Shown here: piece by piece, positions 42,552 to 51,397 of the stretch | Position numbering within the stretch: the stretch's first letter is position 1 | Layout of the letters: each line of letters starts with the position of its first letter | DNA from: Fumia sp045615345 | GTDB taxonomy: Bacteria > Bacillota > Clostridia > Oscillospirales > Ruminococcaceae | NCBI GenBank assembly: GCA_045615345.1 | Contig: JAZLER010000011.1 | Coordinates: forward strand, 69,017 to 133,016 | Length of the DNA stretch: 64,000 bases | Reading direction: 5' to 3' | Notes under the pieces: model-generated | What the model was told of the DNA's origin: nothing | Seen by the model: the letters and a program-made list of their open reading frames with translations, nothing else | The model's database searches: none | Position numbers and translations under genes: made by a program

Positions 42552-42848
42552 TTATTCGATTGTCAGGATATCAATAAAACCTGTTACTTCAAAAATTTCA
42601 TTGATGGTTTCGTTTACGTTTCTTACAACCATTTCACCCTGTTTGTTCATAACTTTCTGTGCAGAAAGGAGAACACGAAGTCCTGCGGAAGAAAGGTACT
42701 CAAGAGATGCAAAATCGAGAACGAGTTTTGTAACCCCTTCAAAGCTTTCTTTAAGTGCAGCTTCAAGTTCGGGTGCAGTAGTGGTGTCAAGTCTGCCAGC
42801 CACGTTTACAGTAAGTTCAGTTCCGTTTAAAATTTTATCGATTGTCAT
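42552..42848 (-). CDS. STAS-domain anti-sigma factor antagonist, copy 1
   Basis: 98 residues. Standard STAS: TVNVAGRLDTTTAPELEAAL, VTKLVLDFASLEYLSSAGLRVLLSAQKVM, where S in YLSSAG is the usual phosphorylation site. The ATG at 42848 follows GGAGG by 8 bases. It is almost identical at DNA level to 43457-43753, so it arose by recent local duplication. It should be the partner switched by the adjacent RsbW-type protein and PP2C phosphatase. Confidence 0.9.
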   Translation of the reverse strand: MTIDKILNGTELTVNVAGRLDTTTAPELEAALKESFEGVTKLVLDFASLEYLSSAGLRVLLSAQKVMNKQGEMVVRNVNETINEIFEVTGFIDILTIE

Positions 42849-42866
42849 TGTAATAACCTCCAATTT

Positions 42867-43439
42867 TTACGCAAAGTTTTTGGTGATGATGATTTCAACG
42901 TCTTTAGCTTTAATGCCGACAGTTACATCATCTGCGATATTAGCTATGATGGATTTTTCAATCTCATCCCAGCGGTCTTCTTCGTCCTGGTTTGCGTTTT
43001 TGTACTTTTTGAGTGACCAGCCTGTGCTGATCACAGCGCCACCGTCAAAGCTGTCGCCACCGTTTATGTATGCTGCATCTTCGGGATACATCATATTTTC
43101 AACAACGTCACGGATTTTGCCCATAACGCCTTTTGCCGCTGCATTTTTGTTGTCAGAAGATACGCCGACAAATCCTTTTTTGGTTTTCTTGTCCATCTCC
43201 TGATAAAGGGAAATACGGGTGATAAGTTCAAATTTAAGGTTATCTTCCTCAATCCAGAACTCACCGTCATAACAGCCTGAAAGTTCTTTCAGCATTCCAA
43301 CGAGTTCTTCTGCAAGAAGACGAAGGCGGAGTGCTTTTTTGCTGTCAAGACCAGAGGAAGCGGATATCTTTTGTGTTTCATCAAGAATATCGCTGAGGTT
43401 TTTAGTGTTGCGGTCTATATTGATCACAGTTGATTTCAT
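42867..43439 (-). CDS. Uncharacterised regulator between the two STAS genes
   Basis: 190 residues. LRLRLLAEELVGMLKELSG (about 40-58) resembles the ATP-binding N-box of GHKL proteins, but later motifs are not clear, so it may be a degenerate RsbW-like protein that binds STAS without kinase activity. The C-terminus (DDVTVGIKAKDVEIIITKNFA) is beta-type. It sits between the two STAS copies within one leftward transcript and is likely part of the same switch. Confidence 0.55.
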   Translation of the reverse strand: MKSTVINIDRNTKNLSDILDETQKISASSGLDSKKALRLRLLAEELVGMLKELSGCYDGEFWIEEDNLKFELITRISLYQEMDKKTKKGFVGVSSDNKNAAAKGVMGKIRDVVENMMYPEDAAYINGGDSFDGGAVISTGWSLKKYKNANQDEEDRWDEIEKSIIANIADDVTVGIKAKDVEIIITKNFA

Positions 43440-43456
43440 TGAACTATCCTCCTGTA

Positions 43457-43753
43457 TTATTCGATTGTCAGGATATCAATAAAACCTGTTACTTCAAAGA
43501 TTTCATTGATGGTTTCGTTTACGTTTCTTACAACCATTTCACCCTGTTTGTTCATAACTTTCTGTGCAGAAAGGAGAACACGAAGTCCTGCAGAAGAAAG
43601 GTACTCAAGAGATGCGAAATCGAGAACGAGTTTTGTAACTCCGTCAAAGCTGTCTTTAAGTGCAGCTTCAAGTTCGGGTGCAGTAGTGGTGTCAAGTCTG
43701 CCTGACACCTTTACATTAAGTTCTGTTCCATTTAAATTCTTTTCGATTGTCAT
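43457..43753 (-). CDS. STAS-domain anti-sigma factor antagonist, copy 2
   Basis: 98 residues, the same layout as copy 1 with changes mainly in the first 35 residues (for example LNVKVSGRLDTTTAPELEAALKDSFDG). The conserved YLSSAG site is intact. It is the first gene of the module after the ABC transporter ATPase gene. Confidence 0.9.
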   Translation of the reverse strand: MTIEKNLNGTELNVKVSGRLDTTTAPELEAALKDSFDGVTKLVLDFASLEYLSSAGLRVLLSAQKVMNKQGEMVVRNVNETINEIFEVTGFIDILTIE

Positions 43754-43785
43754 TTTGATTACCTCTTTTTTAAAAATTTATTTTT

Positions 43786-44877
43786 TTACTTTATTTTAAC
43801 GGTTACAAGGTTTGTAAAGCCGTCATCGTTAATCTCTGAATATTCAATGCTTTCTGATGCATTTTCCGCAATGGCGAATGAAATAATGTTGGGTGTATTG
43901 CGAACATCAAAATGTTCCCCATCATATTTTATGGTCATTGCAAGGGTTTCTTCTTCCTGGGAGTATTCAAAAGCTACACTCATCTTAAACTCATTATCAA
44001 GTTTGGGAAGAATACACTGTGTGCCAAGTTCTTCAAACACTGACTGGGCACGGTAGATGGTTTTCTGCGGAACCTGATTTCGTCTGCCGAATTCTTCAAG
44101 GGATGTATTAAATCCGATAAAGTCGAAATCTTTGGATGTAATAAGATTTTCAAATACTTTAAGGTGTTTGATAAATCTTATGGTCTTTTCACGTTTGGGA
44201 TTATCAAAGATTTCTTCAGGTGTTCCGTCTTCGTAAACACCACCCTCGTCCATATAGAAAACTCTGTTTGCGATTTCTCTTGCAAAGCGCATTTCGTGAG
44301 TTACTATCATAAGGGTTAAGCCTTTTTTTGCAAGTTCTTTTATTACTGCCTGAACTTCGCCTACCATTGTGGGGTCAAGCGCCGAGGTGGGCTCGTCAAG
44401 GAGTATGATTTCAGGTTCCATTGCAAGGGCACGTGCAATTGCTACACGCTGTTTCTGACCACCCGAAAGTTCGTCGGGATAGTTAAAGGCTTTATCCGCA
44501 AGACCTACTGTACGGAGAAGTTCCATACCTGTGTCGTATGCTTCCTGTTTGGATTTTTTAAGCAAATCCATAGGTGCTGCCATAATGTTTTCAATAATGT
44601 TCATATGGTTAAACAAGTTGAATGACTGGAACACCATACCCATTTTCTGGCGGATTTTATTGATGTTGCATTTTTTGTCGGTGATGCATTCGTCATCAAC
44701 AAAAATTTCGCCCGATGTGGGAGTTTCAAGCATATTGATACAACGGATAAGGGTTGATTTACCTGTACCTGAAGGGCCGATAATTGAAATGACATCGCCC
44801 TTATTGATTTCTACATTTACATCCTTTAAGGGAGTAATATTAGAATATTCTTTTCTAAGGTGACTTATCTTAATCAT
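43786..44877 (-). CDS. Amino-acid ABC transporter ATPase with extra C-terminal domain
   Basis: 363 residues. The first 240 are a GlnQ-type ATPase: Walker A GPSGTGKST, signature LSGGQKQRVAIARALA, Walker B ILLDEPTSALD. The remaining roughly 120 residues (SLEEFGRRNQVPQKTIYRAQSVFEELGTQ, MSVAFEYSQEEETLAMTIKYDG, FTNLVTVKIK) are an added domain not normal for this family; its strand pattern is reminiscent of RsbW/HATPase-like proteins. Its start overlaps the permease gene by 4 bases. The position next to a PP2C/STAS switch suggests that transport activity is sensed or regulated by that switch; this is inference. Confidence 0.85.
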   Translation of the reverse strand: MIKISHLRKEYSNITPLKDVNVEINKGDVISIIGPSGTGKSTLIRCINMLETPTSGEIFVDDECITDKKCNINKIRQKMGMVFQSFNLFNHMNIIENIMAAPMDLLKKSKQEAYDTGMELLRTVGLADKAFNYPDELSGGQKQRVAIARALAMEPEIILLDEPTSALDPTMVGEVQAVIKELAKKGLTLMIVTHEMRFAREIANRVFYMDEGGVYEDGTPEEIFDNPKREKTIRFIKHLKVFENLITSKDFDFIGFNTSLEEFGRRNQVPQKTIYRAQSVFEELGTQCILPKLDNEFKMSVAFEYSQEEETLAMTIKYDGEHFDVRNTPNIISFAIAENASESIEYSEINDDGFTNLVTVKIK

Positions 44878-47828
44878 CTTACAACCCCCTTAAGTATATT
44901 TTTGTTTTTTCTTCTCTTTGGCTCGGTTTTTCTTCTTAAAATGCCAAGGAGTCCTGCTATAATCCAGGTGATTGCAAAGTAAATTGCTGCAACTGCAATC
45001 AGCGGGAAGAATGCTTCGTATGTATTACCTCTGATGATATCACCCATCTTGGTTAAGTCGTTTACTGCTATATAACCAACAACGGATGTTGCTTTTATGA
45101 GGTTTACAATTTCGCCTGTATAACTGGGTACGAACATCTTCATTGCCTGTGGGAGAATGATTCTGAAAAATGTTCTGTTTCTTGAATAGCCAAGAGCGTA
45201 TGCTGCCTCTAACTGTCCGTTGTCAACACCCGATACTGTTAAATCCAGGTTATCGTAAACAAAGGAGCCGAATGTCAGGATAAAGCCGACAATCGCAACG
45301 ACAATTCCGCTCATATCGGGTGAAGTGAACACTACGTAGAACAAAAGCATAAGTATAACAAGTGTAGGTGTACCTGCAATGATGGTGGAGTATACTTTTG
45401 CTATACTGCGGGCTACTTTGGAAACAGATTTAATTTTACTGCGTGCCGCCATATAAAGTGCAAAGCCTAAAAGTGTTCCGCCAAGCACCGAGAAGATGCT
45501 TATAATCATTGTGGTGCATACACCCTGGAGAACGAGTTTCCATCTCTGTTCTCTTACAAAGGTTTTTTCAAAGCTTTCCTTAACGGACAACATAAAGTTA
45601 TTAAAGCCTGATCTTTCGTATCTTGCCATAACAACTTCTGCATACATATAAGGATCAGAGAAGTTTACGCTTTCTTTTCTTTCGGGTGTCATATAAAGTC
45701 CGCCACAAACAAGGTCGTATTTTTCACCTGCTAAACCTGCAAGTCCCGATGCAAAGGAAACATCCGAGATGTTTACATTGTAGCCGTATTCCTTGCAGAA
45801 CATATAGAGGACTTCAATTTCAAATCCCACGGGTTTGCCCTCAAACATATACACGAAAGGTTTTCTTGTAGTATCAATGGATACATTAAGTGTTTTTTCG
45901 TTTGATTTGAGTTCTTCCAATGGAATAGTTTCCTGGGGCTCTGTTTCGCCGTACCATTTGTCGATGAGTTTTTCGGTTGTACCGTCGGCATTAAGTTTTG
46001 CCAAAAACTCGTTCATCTGCGCCTGAAGTGCATCGCCACCGTCATTCTTCTGGAAGCCGAAACCGATTTCCACGGAATATGCGGGAACTGTGATGGATTT
46101 AAGGCTCTTGTCTGTACGGGAAACGGAGTTGAAGTTCGGTTTGTCAAGCATAATGCCCTGAACTTTACCCTGTTTCAAAGCAACCAGAACGTCAGAGAAG
46201 TTATTGAACTCTTTGATTTTTGCGTTGGGGAACTGCTCTTTGGAGTATCCGCCGTAAAGTGAGCCTGTTACAACACCGAGAGAAGCATTATTGAACTGAG
46301 AAAGCTCATTAGCACCCGGCTCGCTTTTTACAACAAAAACAAGGTCTTCAACATGGTAAACGTCAGAAAAGTCAATGCTTTCTTTTCTTTCTTCGGTCAT
46401 GGTAACACCGGATATACCAACGTCGTATCTTCCTGCCTGAATACCTGCCATAATACTTGCAAATTCGGTATCCTCAAACTTGATAGCATAACCATATTCT
46501 TCAGCAAAGGCGGTGATAATATCAATATCAAAGCCTGCATACTTGTTGTTTTTCAGGTAAACAAAGGGTTTGCTGGTAGAACAGATAGCAACAATGATGG
46601 TGCCGTTTTTATCTACCAGATGGTCGTAAGAAGCAAACTCTGTGGGCTCGCTGTCGGAAAACCATTTATCTTCAAGGGCTTTATGAGTGCCGTCTGCCAT
46701 TGTTTTGGCAAGGTATTCGTTAAACTCCTGCTGAAGTTTCAGGTTTTCTCCTTTCGGGTAAATAAATCCGTATTCGCTTACAGCAATGGATTCACCGATT
46801 CGGTCAACTTCACTACCTTCCCAGAGCATGGATTTATATATTGACTCGTCTGTGGGGAAAGTATCGATTTTGCCATTATCGAGTGCTGAAATAATATCTG
46901 AGTAATTGTTGAATTCCAAAAATGTTGCGTCAGGCATAATGGGAGGAAGAATAACCGAGAAGATTGAGCCTGTTACAATACCGATTTTTTTATCGGCTAT
47001 GTCATCAATAGTTGTACCATCCTGAGTGTGGTCTTTTGTTACCATTATTACAGAACTCTTGTAATGAGGATCTGTAAAGTTAAGCACCTCTTTACGTTCG
47101 TCTGTAACAGTTATACCACCGATACCAAGGTCATACTTACCTGTCTGAACGCTGCCAAGCATCAAGGAAAAGTCAACTGTACTGGGTTCAAGCTTGTAGC
47201 CATATTCTCTTGCAAAAAGAATTATGTATTCTAAGTCAAATCCCGTAAGAACATTTTCATCCTGATAACTGAATGGCGGATCCACGTCCGACACACCTAC
47301 GATAATTGTTCCGTTTTCACCGGTTAAGGTTTTATAATCTTCGTGTTCTGTCGGTCTGGTTCCTGAAAACCATTTTTCTGCAAGTTTTTTGGTACCGCCG
47401 TTTTTCTCCATCTTTGCGATAAATTCATTCAGTTCTTTGTTAAGTTTAATACCTTTTTCGGTGCCTGAAGTAACAAAACCAAATTCACTGTCAGTTGTTT
47501 TGTCGCTTTCTATCGCACAATATCCACTCTTTTCCCATCCGATTGCAGAATAAAAAGTACGGTCTTCCAGAAAACCGTCAATTTTGTTTTCATCAATGTT
47601 TACAAGCAAATCAACAATTGTGTCGAAATTGTATTTCTTTGCATCGGGGAAAAGTTCCTTGGTTTGTTTGTCGAAAATACTTCCTGTAAGAACACCAAGC
47701 CTTGCGCTTTCAAAGTCTTCGAAGGTCTTGAATTCTGTTTTCTGTTCTGTCTTACTGCCACAACCTGTGAAAAGTCCGACAGCCATAAGAAGTGCAGACA
47801 ACAAACATAAAAGTTTCTTCACTTTCAT
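44874..47828 (-). CDS. Fusion of three solute-binding repeats and amino-acid ABC permease
   Basis: 984 residues. Signal peptide with lipobox LFTGCGS (C23). Then three successive family 3-type repeats, each with a segment like GVVTGSIF...D-G-K-I-D and a segment like GFDIDII...EYGY...G-KYDVGIGGVTMTEERKE...FSDPY: about 44-260, 280-495 and 515-735. A permease follows (about 745-965, EAA loop GVDNGQLEAAYALGYSRNRTFFRIILPQ, about five membrane segments). Several binding domains in tandem with the permease are unusual; the closest logic is GlnPQ-type transporters that carry two. It is made with the fused ATPase and probably imports amino acids at high local capacity. Confidence 0.9.
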   Translation of the reverse strand: MKVKKLLCLLSALLMAVGLFTGCGSKTEQKTEFKTFEDFESARLGVLTGSIFDKQTKELFPDAKKYNFDTIVDLLVNIDENKIDGFLEDRTFYSAIGWEKSGYCAIESDKTTDSEFGFVTSGTEKGIKLNKELNEFIAKMEKNGGTKKLAEKWFSGTRPTEHEDYKTLTGENGTIIVGVSDVDPPFSYQDENVLTGFDLEYIILFAREYGYKLEPSTVDFSLMLGSVQTGKYDLGIGGITVTDERKEVLNFTDPHYKSSVIMVTKDHTQDGTTIDDIADKKIGIVTGSIFSVILPPIMPDATFLEFNNYSDIISALDNGKIDTFPTDESIYKSMLWEGSEVDRIGESIAVSEYGFIYPKGENLKLQQEFNEYLAKTMADGTHKALEDKWFSDSEPTEFASYDHLVDKNGTIIVAICSTSKPFVYLKNNKYAGFDIDIITAFAEEYGYAIKFEDTEFASIMAGIQAGRYDVGISGVTMTEERKESIDFSDVYHVEDLVFVVKSEPGANELSQFNNASLGVVTGSLYGGYSKEQFPNAKIKEFNNFSDVLVALKQGKVQGIMLDKPNFNSVSRTDKSLKSITVPAYSVEIGFGFQKNDGGDALQAQMNEFLAKLNADGTTEKLIDKWYGETEPQETIPLEELKSNEKTLNVSIDTTRKPFVYMFEGKPVGFEIEVLYMFCKEYGYNVNISDVSFASGLAGLAGEKYDLVCGGLYMTPERKESVNFSDPYMYAEVVMARYERSGFNNFMLSVKESFEKTFVREQRWKLVLQGVCTTMIISIFSVLGGTLLGFALYMAARSKIKSVSKVARSIAKVYSTIIAGTPTLVILMLLFYVVFTSPDMSGIVVAIVGFILTFGSFVYDNLDLTVSGVDNGQLEAAYALGYSRNRTFFRIILPQAMKMFVPSYTGEIVNLIKATSVVGYIAVNDLTKMGDIIRGNTYEAFFPLIAVAAIYFAITWIIAGLLGILRRKTEPKRRKNKNILKGVVR

Positions 47829-47840
47829 TTTTATCCTCCT

Positions 47841-48611
47841 TTATCTTAAGAATTTTTCGTACAAAAGCTTTGCAAATTGCGAACTTGTAAAAGCCGCAAA
47901 TTTCTGATACTGGTCAGATTTTGCTTCGTCTGCATAGTCGCATACGCTTTTTATTATCAAGCCTTTCGGCTTTGGTGTGGATGATTGGCTTACTGCATAC
48001 ATAACTGCGTAAGATTCCATATCAAGTGCTGCAGTATTTCCATACTGGGAGTGAATCTGCTTGTTTACAACTTCACTGTTCGCCACCACCGTTGAGCCAC
48101 ATGCCATGGGACCTATATGGACATGACATTCGTTCTCGGGACTTTCCATCGCACGTTCCACCGCTTCAAGCATCGTTTCATCGGTATTGACAAAATGAGG
48201 TCTTGGAATAAAACCTACCCCGCCAAAAGACACATCAGCTTTCTTGGATGAAACAAATTTGCCCGAGGAATAATCCCACACAACGTCAGGCACAACAACA
48301 TCACCGTAAATCTGTTCAATAGCTTTATAATGGGCTACGCCTGCGGCAATTCCCACCATTATCACGTACTTGGGCTTGAAAAGCGAAATCATCTTCATCG
48401 TAAGTACGCCCGCGGAGGTCATCCCCATCTCACTTTGTTTTGCGGTTACCACCTTGAATGTTTTTCCATCACGTTCAAACGAGGTTTCATAATATATCTG
48501 AGCATCACCATCTAAAAGCAAAGGTCTCCAGTTATCGTACATATGCTTTACGCCCGCTGTTTCCGTATCGGTTGCGGTAATTAAAGCCACATGATAATCA
48601 TATTTCGACAT
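47841..48611 (-). CDS. Nucleoside phosphorylase/nucleosidase family protein
   Basis: 256 residues. PNP/UDP family: YVIMVGIAAGVAH (phosphate-site region), YGDVVVPDVVWDYSSGKF, and ALDMESYAVMYAVS (the Met-Glu-ser/ala ribose contact) with IIKSVCDYADEAKSDQYQKFA near the end. It probably splits nucleosides or S-adenosylhomocysteine-type compounds. The ATG at 48611 (GAGGGGG 6 bases upstream) is preferred over an earlier one inside the preceding gene. Confidence 0.8.
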   Translation of the reverse strand: MSKYDYHVALITATDTETAGVKHMYDNWRPLLLDGDAQIYYETSFERDGKTFKVVTAKQSEMGMTSAGVLTMKMISLFKPKYVIMVGIAAGVAHYKAIEQIYGDVVVPDVVWDYSSGKFVSSKKADVSFGGVGFIPRPHFVNTDETMLEAVERAMESPENECHVHIGPMACGSTVVANSEVVNKQIHSQYGNTAALDMESYAVMYAVSQSSTPKPKGLIIKSVCDYADEAKSDQYQKFAAFTSSQFAKLLYEKFLR

Positions 48612-48612
48612 A

Positions 48613-48861
48613 CTATACCCCCTCATCATCATCGACTTTGCGATTTTTCTCGTTTCGGCAGACGCTATACAGTTTTGTGCCGCTTGGCGCTTCTTCAGCC
48701 CGTCTTATGCTTTCTTCGGTGCGGAAGTCGGTAAATCGGCAAAAAAAGCAAGCCTGCGTCCAACCCGAACGGCATGGAATAGTATCTATTTCCCACAAAG
48801 GACACTCATCGTATTCTGATACAATGAGATAGCCGTCTTCTGTGTATTTCTTTTCATTCAA
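48613..48861 (-). CDS. Small cysteine-containing uncharacterised protein
   Basis: 82 residues, with CPLWEIDTIPC and CFFCRF (two Cys pairs) and a polar C-terminus rich in E, R and D. I do not recognise it. It overlaps the phosphorylase gene by the start region and is likely on the same transcript. A zinc- or metal-binding regulator is possible. Confidence 0.5.
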   Translation of the reverse strand: MNEKKYTEDGYLIVSEYDECPLWEIDTIPCRSGWTQACFFCRFTDFRTEESIRRAEEAPSGTKLYSVCRNEKNRKVDDDEGV

Positions 48862-48935
48862 ATTACAACGCCTCCTTTGATGTAAAACTATATCGGTTAA
48901 TAATGTGTATACTACCCCACTTCATTGTAATAAAA

Positions 48936-48958
48936 AAACTCCCCATAATGGGGAGTTT
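48936..48958. terminator. Terminator between regulatory operons
   Basis: Stem AAACTCCCC / GGGGAGTTT with a 5-base loop, after the leftward histidine-kinase gene stop at 48996 and before the small Cys-rich gene. Confidence 0.8.
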
Positions 48959-48995
48959 GGCATAAATCATACATTTTTTGGCATAAATTGCACTT

Positions 48996-50252
48996 TTATC
49001 TGAGGTTTAAACTTACCTTGGCGGAAAAGACTCCGTCTTCGGCAGTAAAATCATACATACCGTCGTATTTTTCAGCAGTTGCAATAACCGATCGGATACC
49101 CACGCCGTAAAGAGTTTCATCAAAGTTAAGATTGCTCTTACAGGGATTATCCACCTTCACAAGCAGACGATCAGTACCGTCTTTGATGCTGATATTGATA
49201 CTCTCTTTGTTGTCCTTTAACTTTGCAGTTCCGTGGATAGCATTTTCAAAGAGATTCGCAATCACGATAACAAGATCCTGAGGCAGAATGTCCAGTTCCC
49301 TGCTTATTTTTGCAGAGATTTTTACGGGGATATTGTTTTCTTTTGCGTGTCTTTCGTACACGGTCAGAACTGTGTTCACCGTCATATTTTCGCAATGACG
49401 CACCTCGCCCCAGACCTTACTGTCGCTTTCTACAAGGCTTTTGAGGTACTCTCTTACGCTTTCAACGTCGTTGTTGTTGGCAAACTCAAGCATAACGAGG
49501 TTGTGGTGACGTCTGTCATGCCTTGCCTGGGCTTCCGATGCAAGCTGTAAATTTTCAGCTTCTATCTGGGTGAGCAACAGCTTGTTCTGGGACTCTACCT
49601 CTTTCTTGGTAGCCGCCTCGGACATACTGTTGATACTCGAGAAAATTACGGGATACACCGCCAAAATCGAAATACTCAGGAAAAAAAAGGTGATAAATGC
49701 TGGATCATCAAAACCTGTAAGCCTTTCAGGGAATACCGAGGACAGTATTACTGTGATGAAAAATACAATGTTAACAAAGATAAGCTGTCGCCAGCCGTTT
49801 GTGATGTTCTTTGATGCCGCCCGACAAAGGGTACAAACATAGCGGATGAAATATCTGACGATACCAAAAAGCAACGCCGCCTGAACAAGCACAGTAAGCG
49901 ACCAATGCAGTTTGCTGAGTGCTTCTCTCACCATAATAAATGGTATCATAATAATACAAAAGCATATCGAATAAGTAAGCATTGTAAAGATTCTCTGGGC
50001 AAGTCTGCCTTTGGTGGTTGCAAAGAAAATCACGTACTGCCCCACAAGAGGAAGGATAAATCCGAACAGAAACTGCAACGACCAGATGCTCAGCATAAAT
50101 TCCGTGCAGAACAAAAGCCCGCTCTGAATTGCTACCCAGACACCCCAGATGATATATGTGGTCTTTTTGCTGTATTTGAGTGTGGAGGAATAAATACCTG
50201 CGGCGGCATGGGCTACAAGCAAGAGTATAGATTCAATAATGGTTACGTGCAT
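48996..50252 (-). CDS. AgrC-like GHKL sensor histidine kinase
   Basis: 418 residues. About six hydrophobic segments in the first 210 residues, then a helical dimer region (EAENLQLASEAQARHDRRHHNLVMLEFA), where RHDRRHHN carries the likely phospho-His. The HATPase follows with ILPQDLVIVIANLFENAI (N-box) and LYGVGIRSVIATAEKYDG (G-box). This is the AgrC-type sensor that normally detects a cyclic peptide. No AgrB/AgrD-like gene is seen here, so the signal may come from elsewhere. It is 6 bases from the response regulator. Confidence 0.85.
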   Translation of the reverse strand: MHVTIIESILLLVAHAAAGIYSSTLKYSKKTTYIIWGVWVAIQSGLLFCTEFMLSIWSLQFLFGFILPLVGQYVIFFATTKGRLAQRIFTMLTYSICFCIIMIPFIMVREALSKLHWSLTVLVQAALLFGIVRYFIRYVCTLCRAASKNITNGWRQLIFVNIVFFITVILSSVFPERLTGFDDPAFITFFFLSISILAVYPVIFSSINSMSEAATKKEVESQNKLLLTQIEAENLQLASEAQARHDRRHHNLVMLEFANNNDVESVREYLKSLVESDSKVWGEVRHCENMTVNTVLTVYERHAKENNIPVKISAKISRELDILPQDLVIVIANLFENAIHGTAKLKDNKESINISIKDGTDRLLVKVDNPCKSNLNFDETLYGVGIRSVIATAEKYDGMYDFTAEDGVFSAKVSLNLR

Positions 50253-50258
50253 TTATAC

Positions 50259-50987
50259 TCAATCCTCCTGACCTTCATATTGAAAATTCCAAAATGTATT
50301 TTTAATCTCAGTATACTTGCCTCTGGGAACCTGTATATGGATATCGTTATACAGACGCACTTCTGTTGAAGATACATTCTTAACGTTGCGTAAATTGATG
50401 ATATACGCACTTCCCACACGGATAAAACCGCCAAATTTACCGAGCATTGTAAGGAGCTCCGTAACAGTATTTCTGACACGGATCTGCGAACTATCCTTAA
50501 GGGTTATGTACTGATAATGCCCGTGGGCTTCGGAGTGCATGATATTATTGATATGCACATTCTCCACGCCGTTTTCTGTCTTGAACTTCAAAAAGCGTTC
50601 CCCTGATTTCTTAACCTGAACAAGCGCCGCGTCCATTGCCTCGTAAAACTTCTCGGGGTTAAGTGGCTTTATCAGGTAACGAAGTGTCCCTGTTTCATAA
50701 CCCTGCGGAGCATGTTCCACAGATGTTGTAAGGAAAATGATGGGACTTTCGATTCCTCTGTTTCGGATTTCCTTTGCAAGAGCCGTTCCCATTTCATTTC
50801 CGATATAAACATCTAGCACGAAAATATCAAAGGCATTTTCCTCCAGAGCAAAACTGAGAGCCTTCGTCGAATCATAACGAAAAATCTCAAATTCCTGACT
50901 GCTCTTCACCTGGGCATACTTGTTTATGTAGGATGATACCTCGTCAAGTATCTTTGCCTCATCGTCACACAGAGCGATTCTGATCAT
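50259..50987 (-). CDS. AgrA-like LytTR response regulator
   Basis: 242 residues. Receiver domain with IALCDDEAKILDEV (acidic pocket), FDIFVLDVYIG (phospho-Asp) and FLTTSVEHAPQGYETGTLRYLIKPL (T, K). The LytTR DNA-binding domain follows (RFLKFKTENGVENVHINNIMHSEAHGHYQYITLKD, FIRVGSAYIINLRNVKNVS). It should bind direct repeats upstream of its targets. The ATG at 50987 follows AAGGTGG. It is paired with the sensor kinase downstream on the same transcript. Confidence 0.9.
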   Translation of the reverse strand: MIRIALCDDEAKILDEVSSYINKYAQVKSSQEFEIFRYDSTKALSFALEENAFDIFVLDVYIGNEMGTALAKEIRNRGIESPIIFLTTSVEHAPQGYETGTLRYLIKPLNPEKFYEAMDAALVQVKKSGERFLKFKTENGVENVHINNIMHSEAHGHYQYITLKDSSQIRVRNTVTELLTMLGKFGGFIRVGSAYIINLRNVKNVSSTEVRLYNDIHIQVPRGKYTEIKNTFWNFQYEGQED

Positions 50988-51115
50988 CGTGCCACCTTCT
51001 TTCAATCATGCTATTTGTTTTAACAATTCATTATACCATATTGGTGGAAACAAAACAAGTAATGTGAAAGTTTTAAAAAACTGTTTTTTATTATGCTTTT
51101 AGTGATTTAATAAAT

Positions 51116-51317
51116 TTTGGGCTGGTTTATGGTATATTGCCGGTATAAATTCGGGGGAATTTTTCCCGATTATTTTATCATTAATTTTATCATTATTTTT
51201 CTCTTTACTTTATCTTTTCCTTTATGAAATATGGTGTAAAGTGATATTCTTTACATTTGACAAATACCGATAAACACTGGGTTTGTGGTAAACCTTGAAC
51301 AGTGGTGAAAGATACAA
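51116..51317 (+). repeat. Dispersed ~200-bp repeat, copy 2
   Basis: Same-orientation near-identical copy of 37471-37673, sharing the TGGTTTATGGTATATTGCCG start, the TGTAAAG/CTTTACA hairpin and the GAAAGATACAA end; the flanks diverge after that. It follows the terminator of a leftward gene here too, so the position relative to genes is conserved. Confidence 0.8.
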
Positions 51318-51348
51318 TTCAAGATTCAAGTTCTTACACTTTATGCAA

Positions 51349-51380
51349 AAAACTCCAAGGATTTTAATCCTTGGAGTTTT
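51349..51380. terminator. Terminator of the FucO-type dehydrogenase
   Basis: Stem AAAACTCCAAGGA / TCCTTGGAGTTTT with a 6-base loop and T-run; about 20 bases after the leftward gene's stop. Confidence 0.85.
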
Positions 51381-51397
51381 TATTATACACTTGAGAA

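Larger units (their letters stand above)
50988..51397. other. Intergenic region with repeat copy 2 and a terminator
   Basis: About 400 bases with no supported gene. It holds the upstream region of the AgrA-like gene (AT-rich, no firm promoter seen), repeat copy 2 (51116-51317) and the terminator of the alcohol dehydrogenase gene (51349-51380). Confidence 0.6.

Noticed and set aside
48996..50987. Full Agr quorum-sensing locus
   Set aside because: Only the sensor and regulator are present; no AgrB peptidase or AgrD peptide gene is visible nearby.
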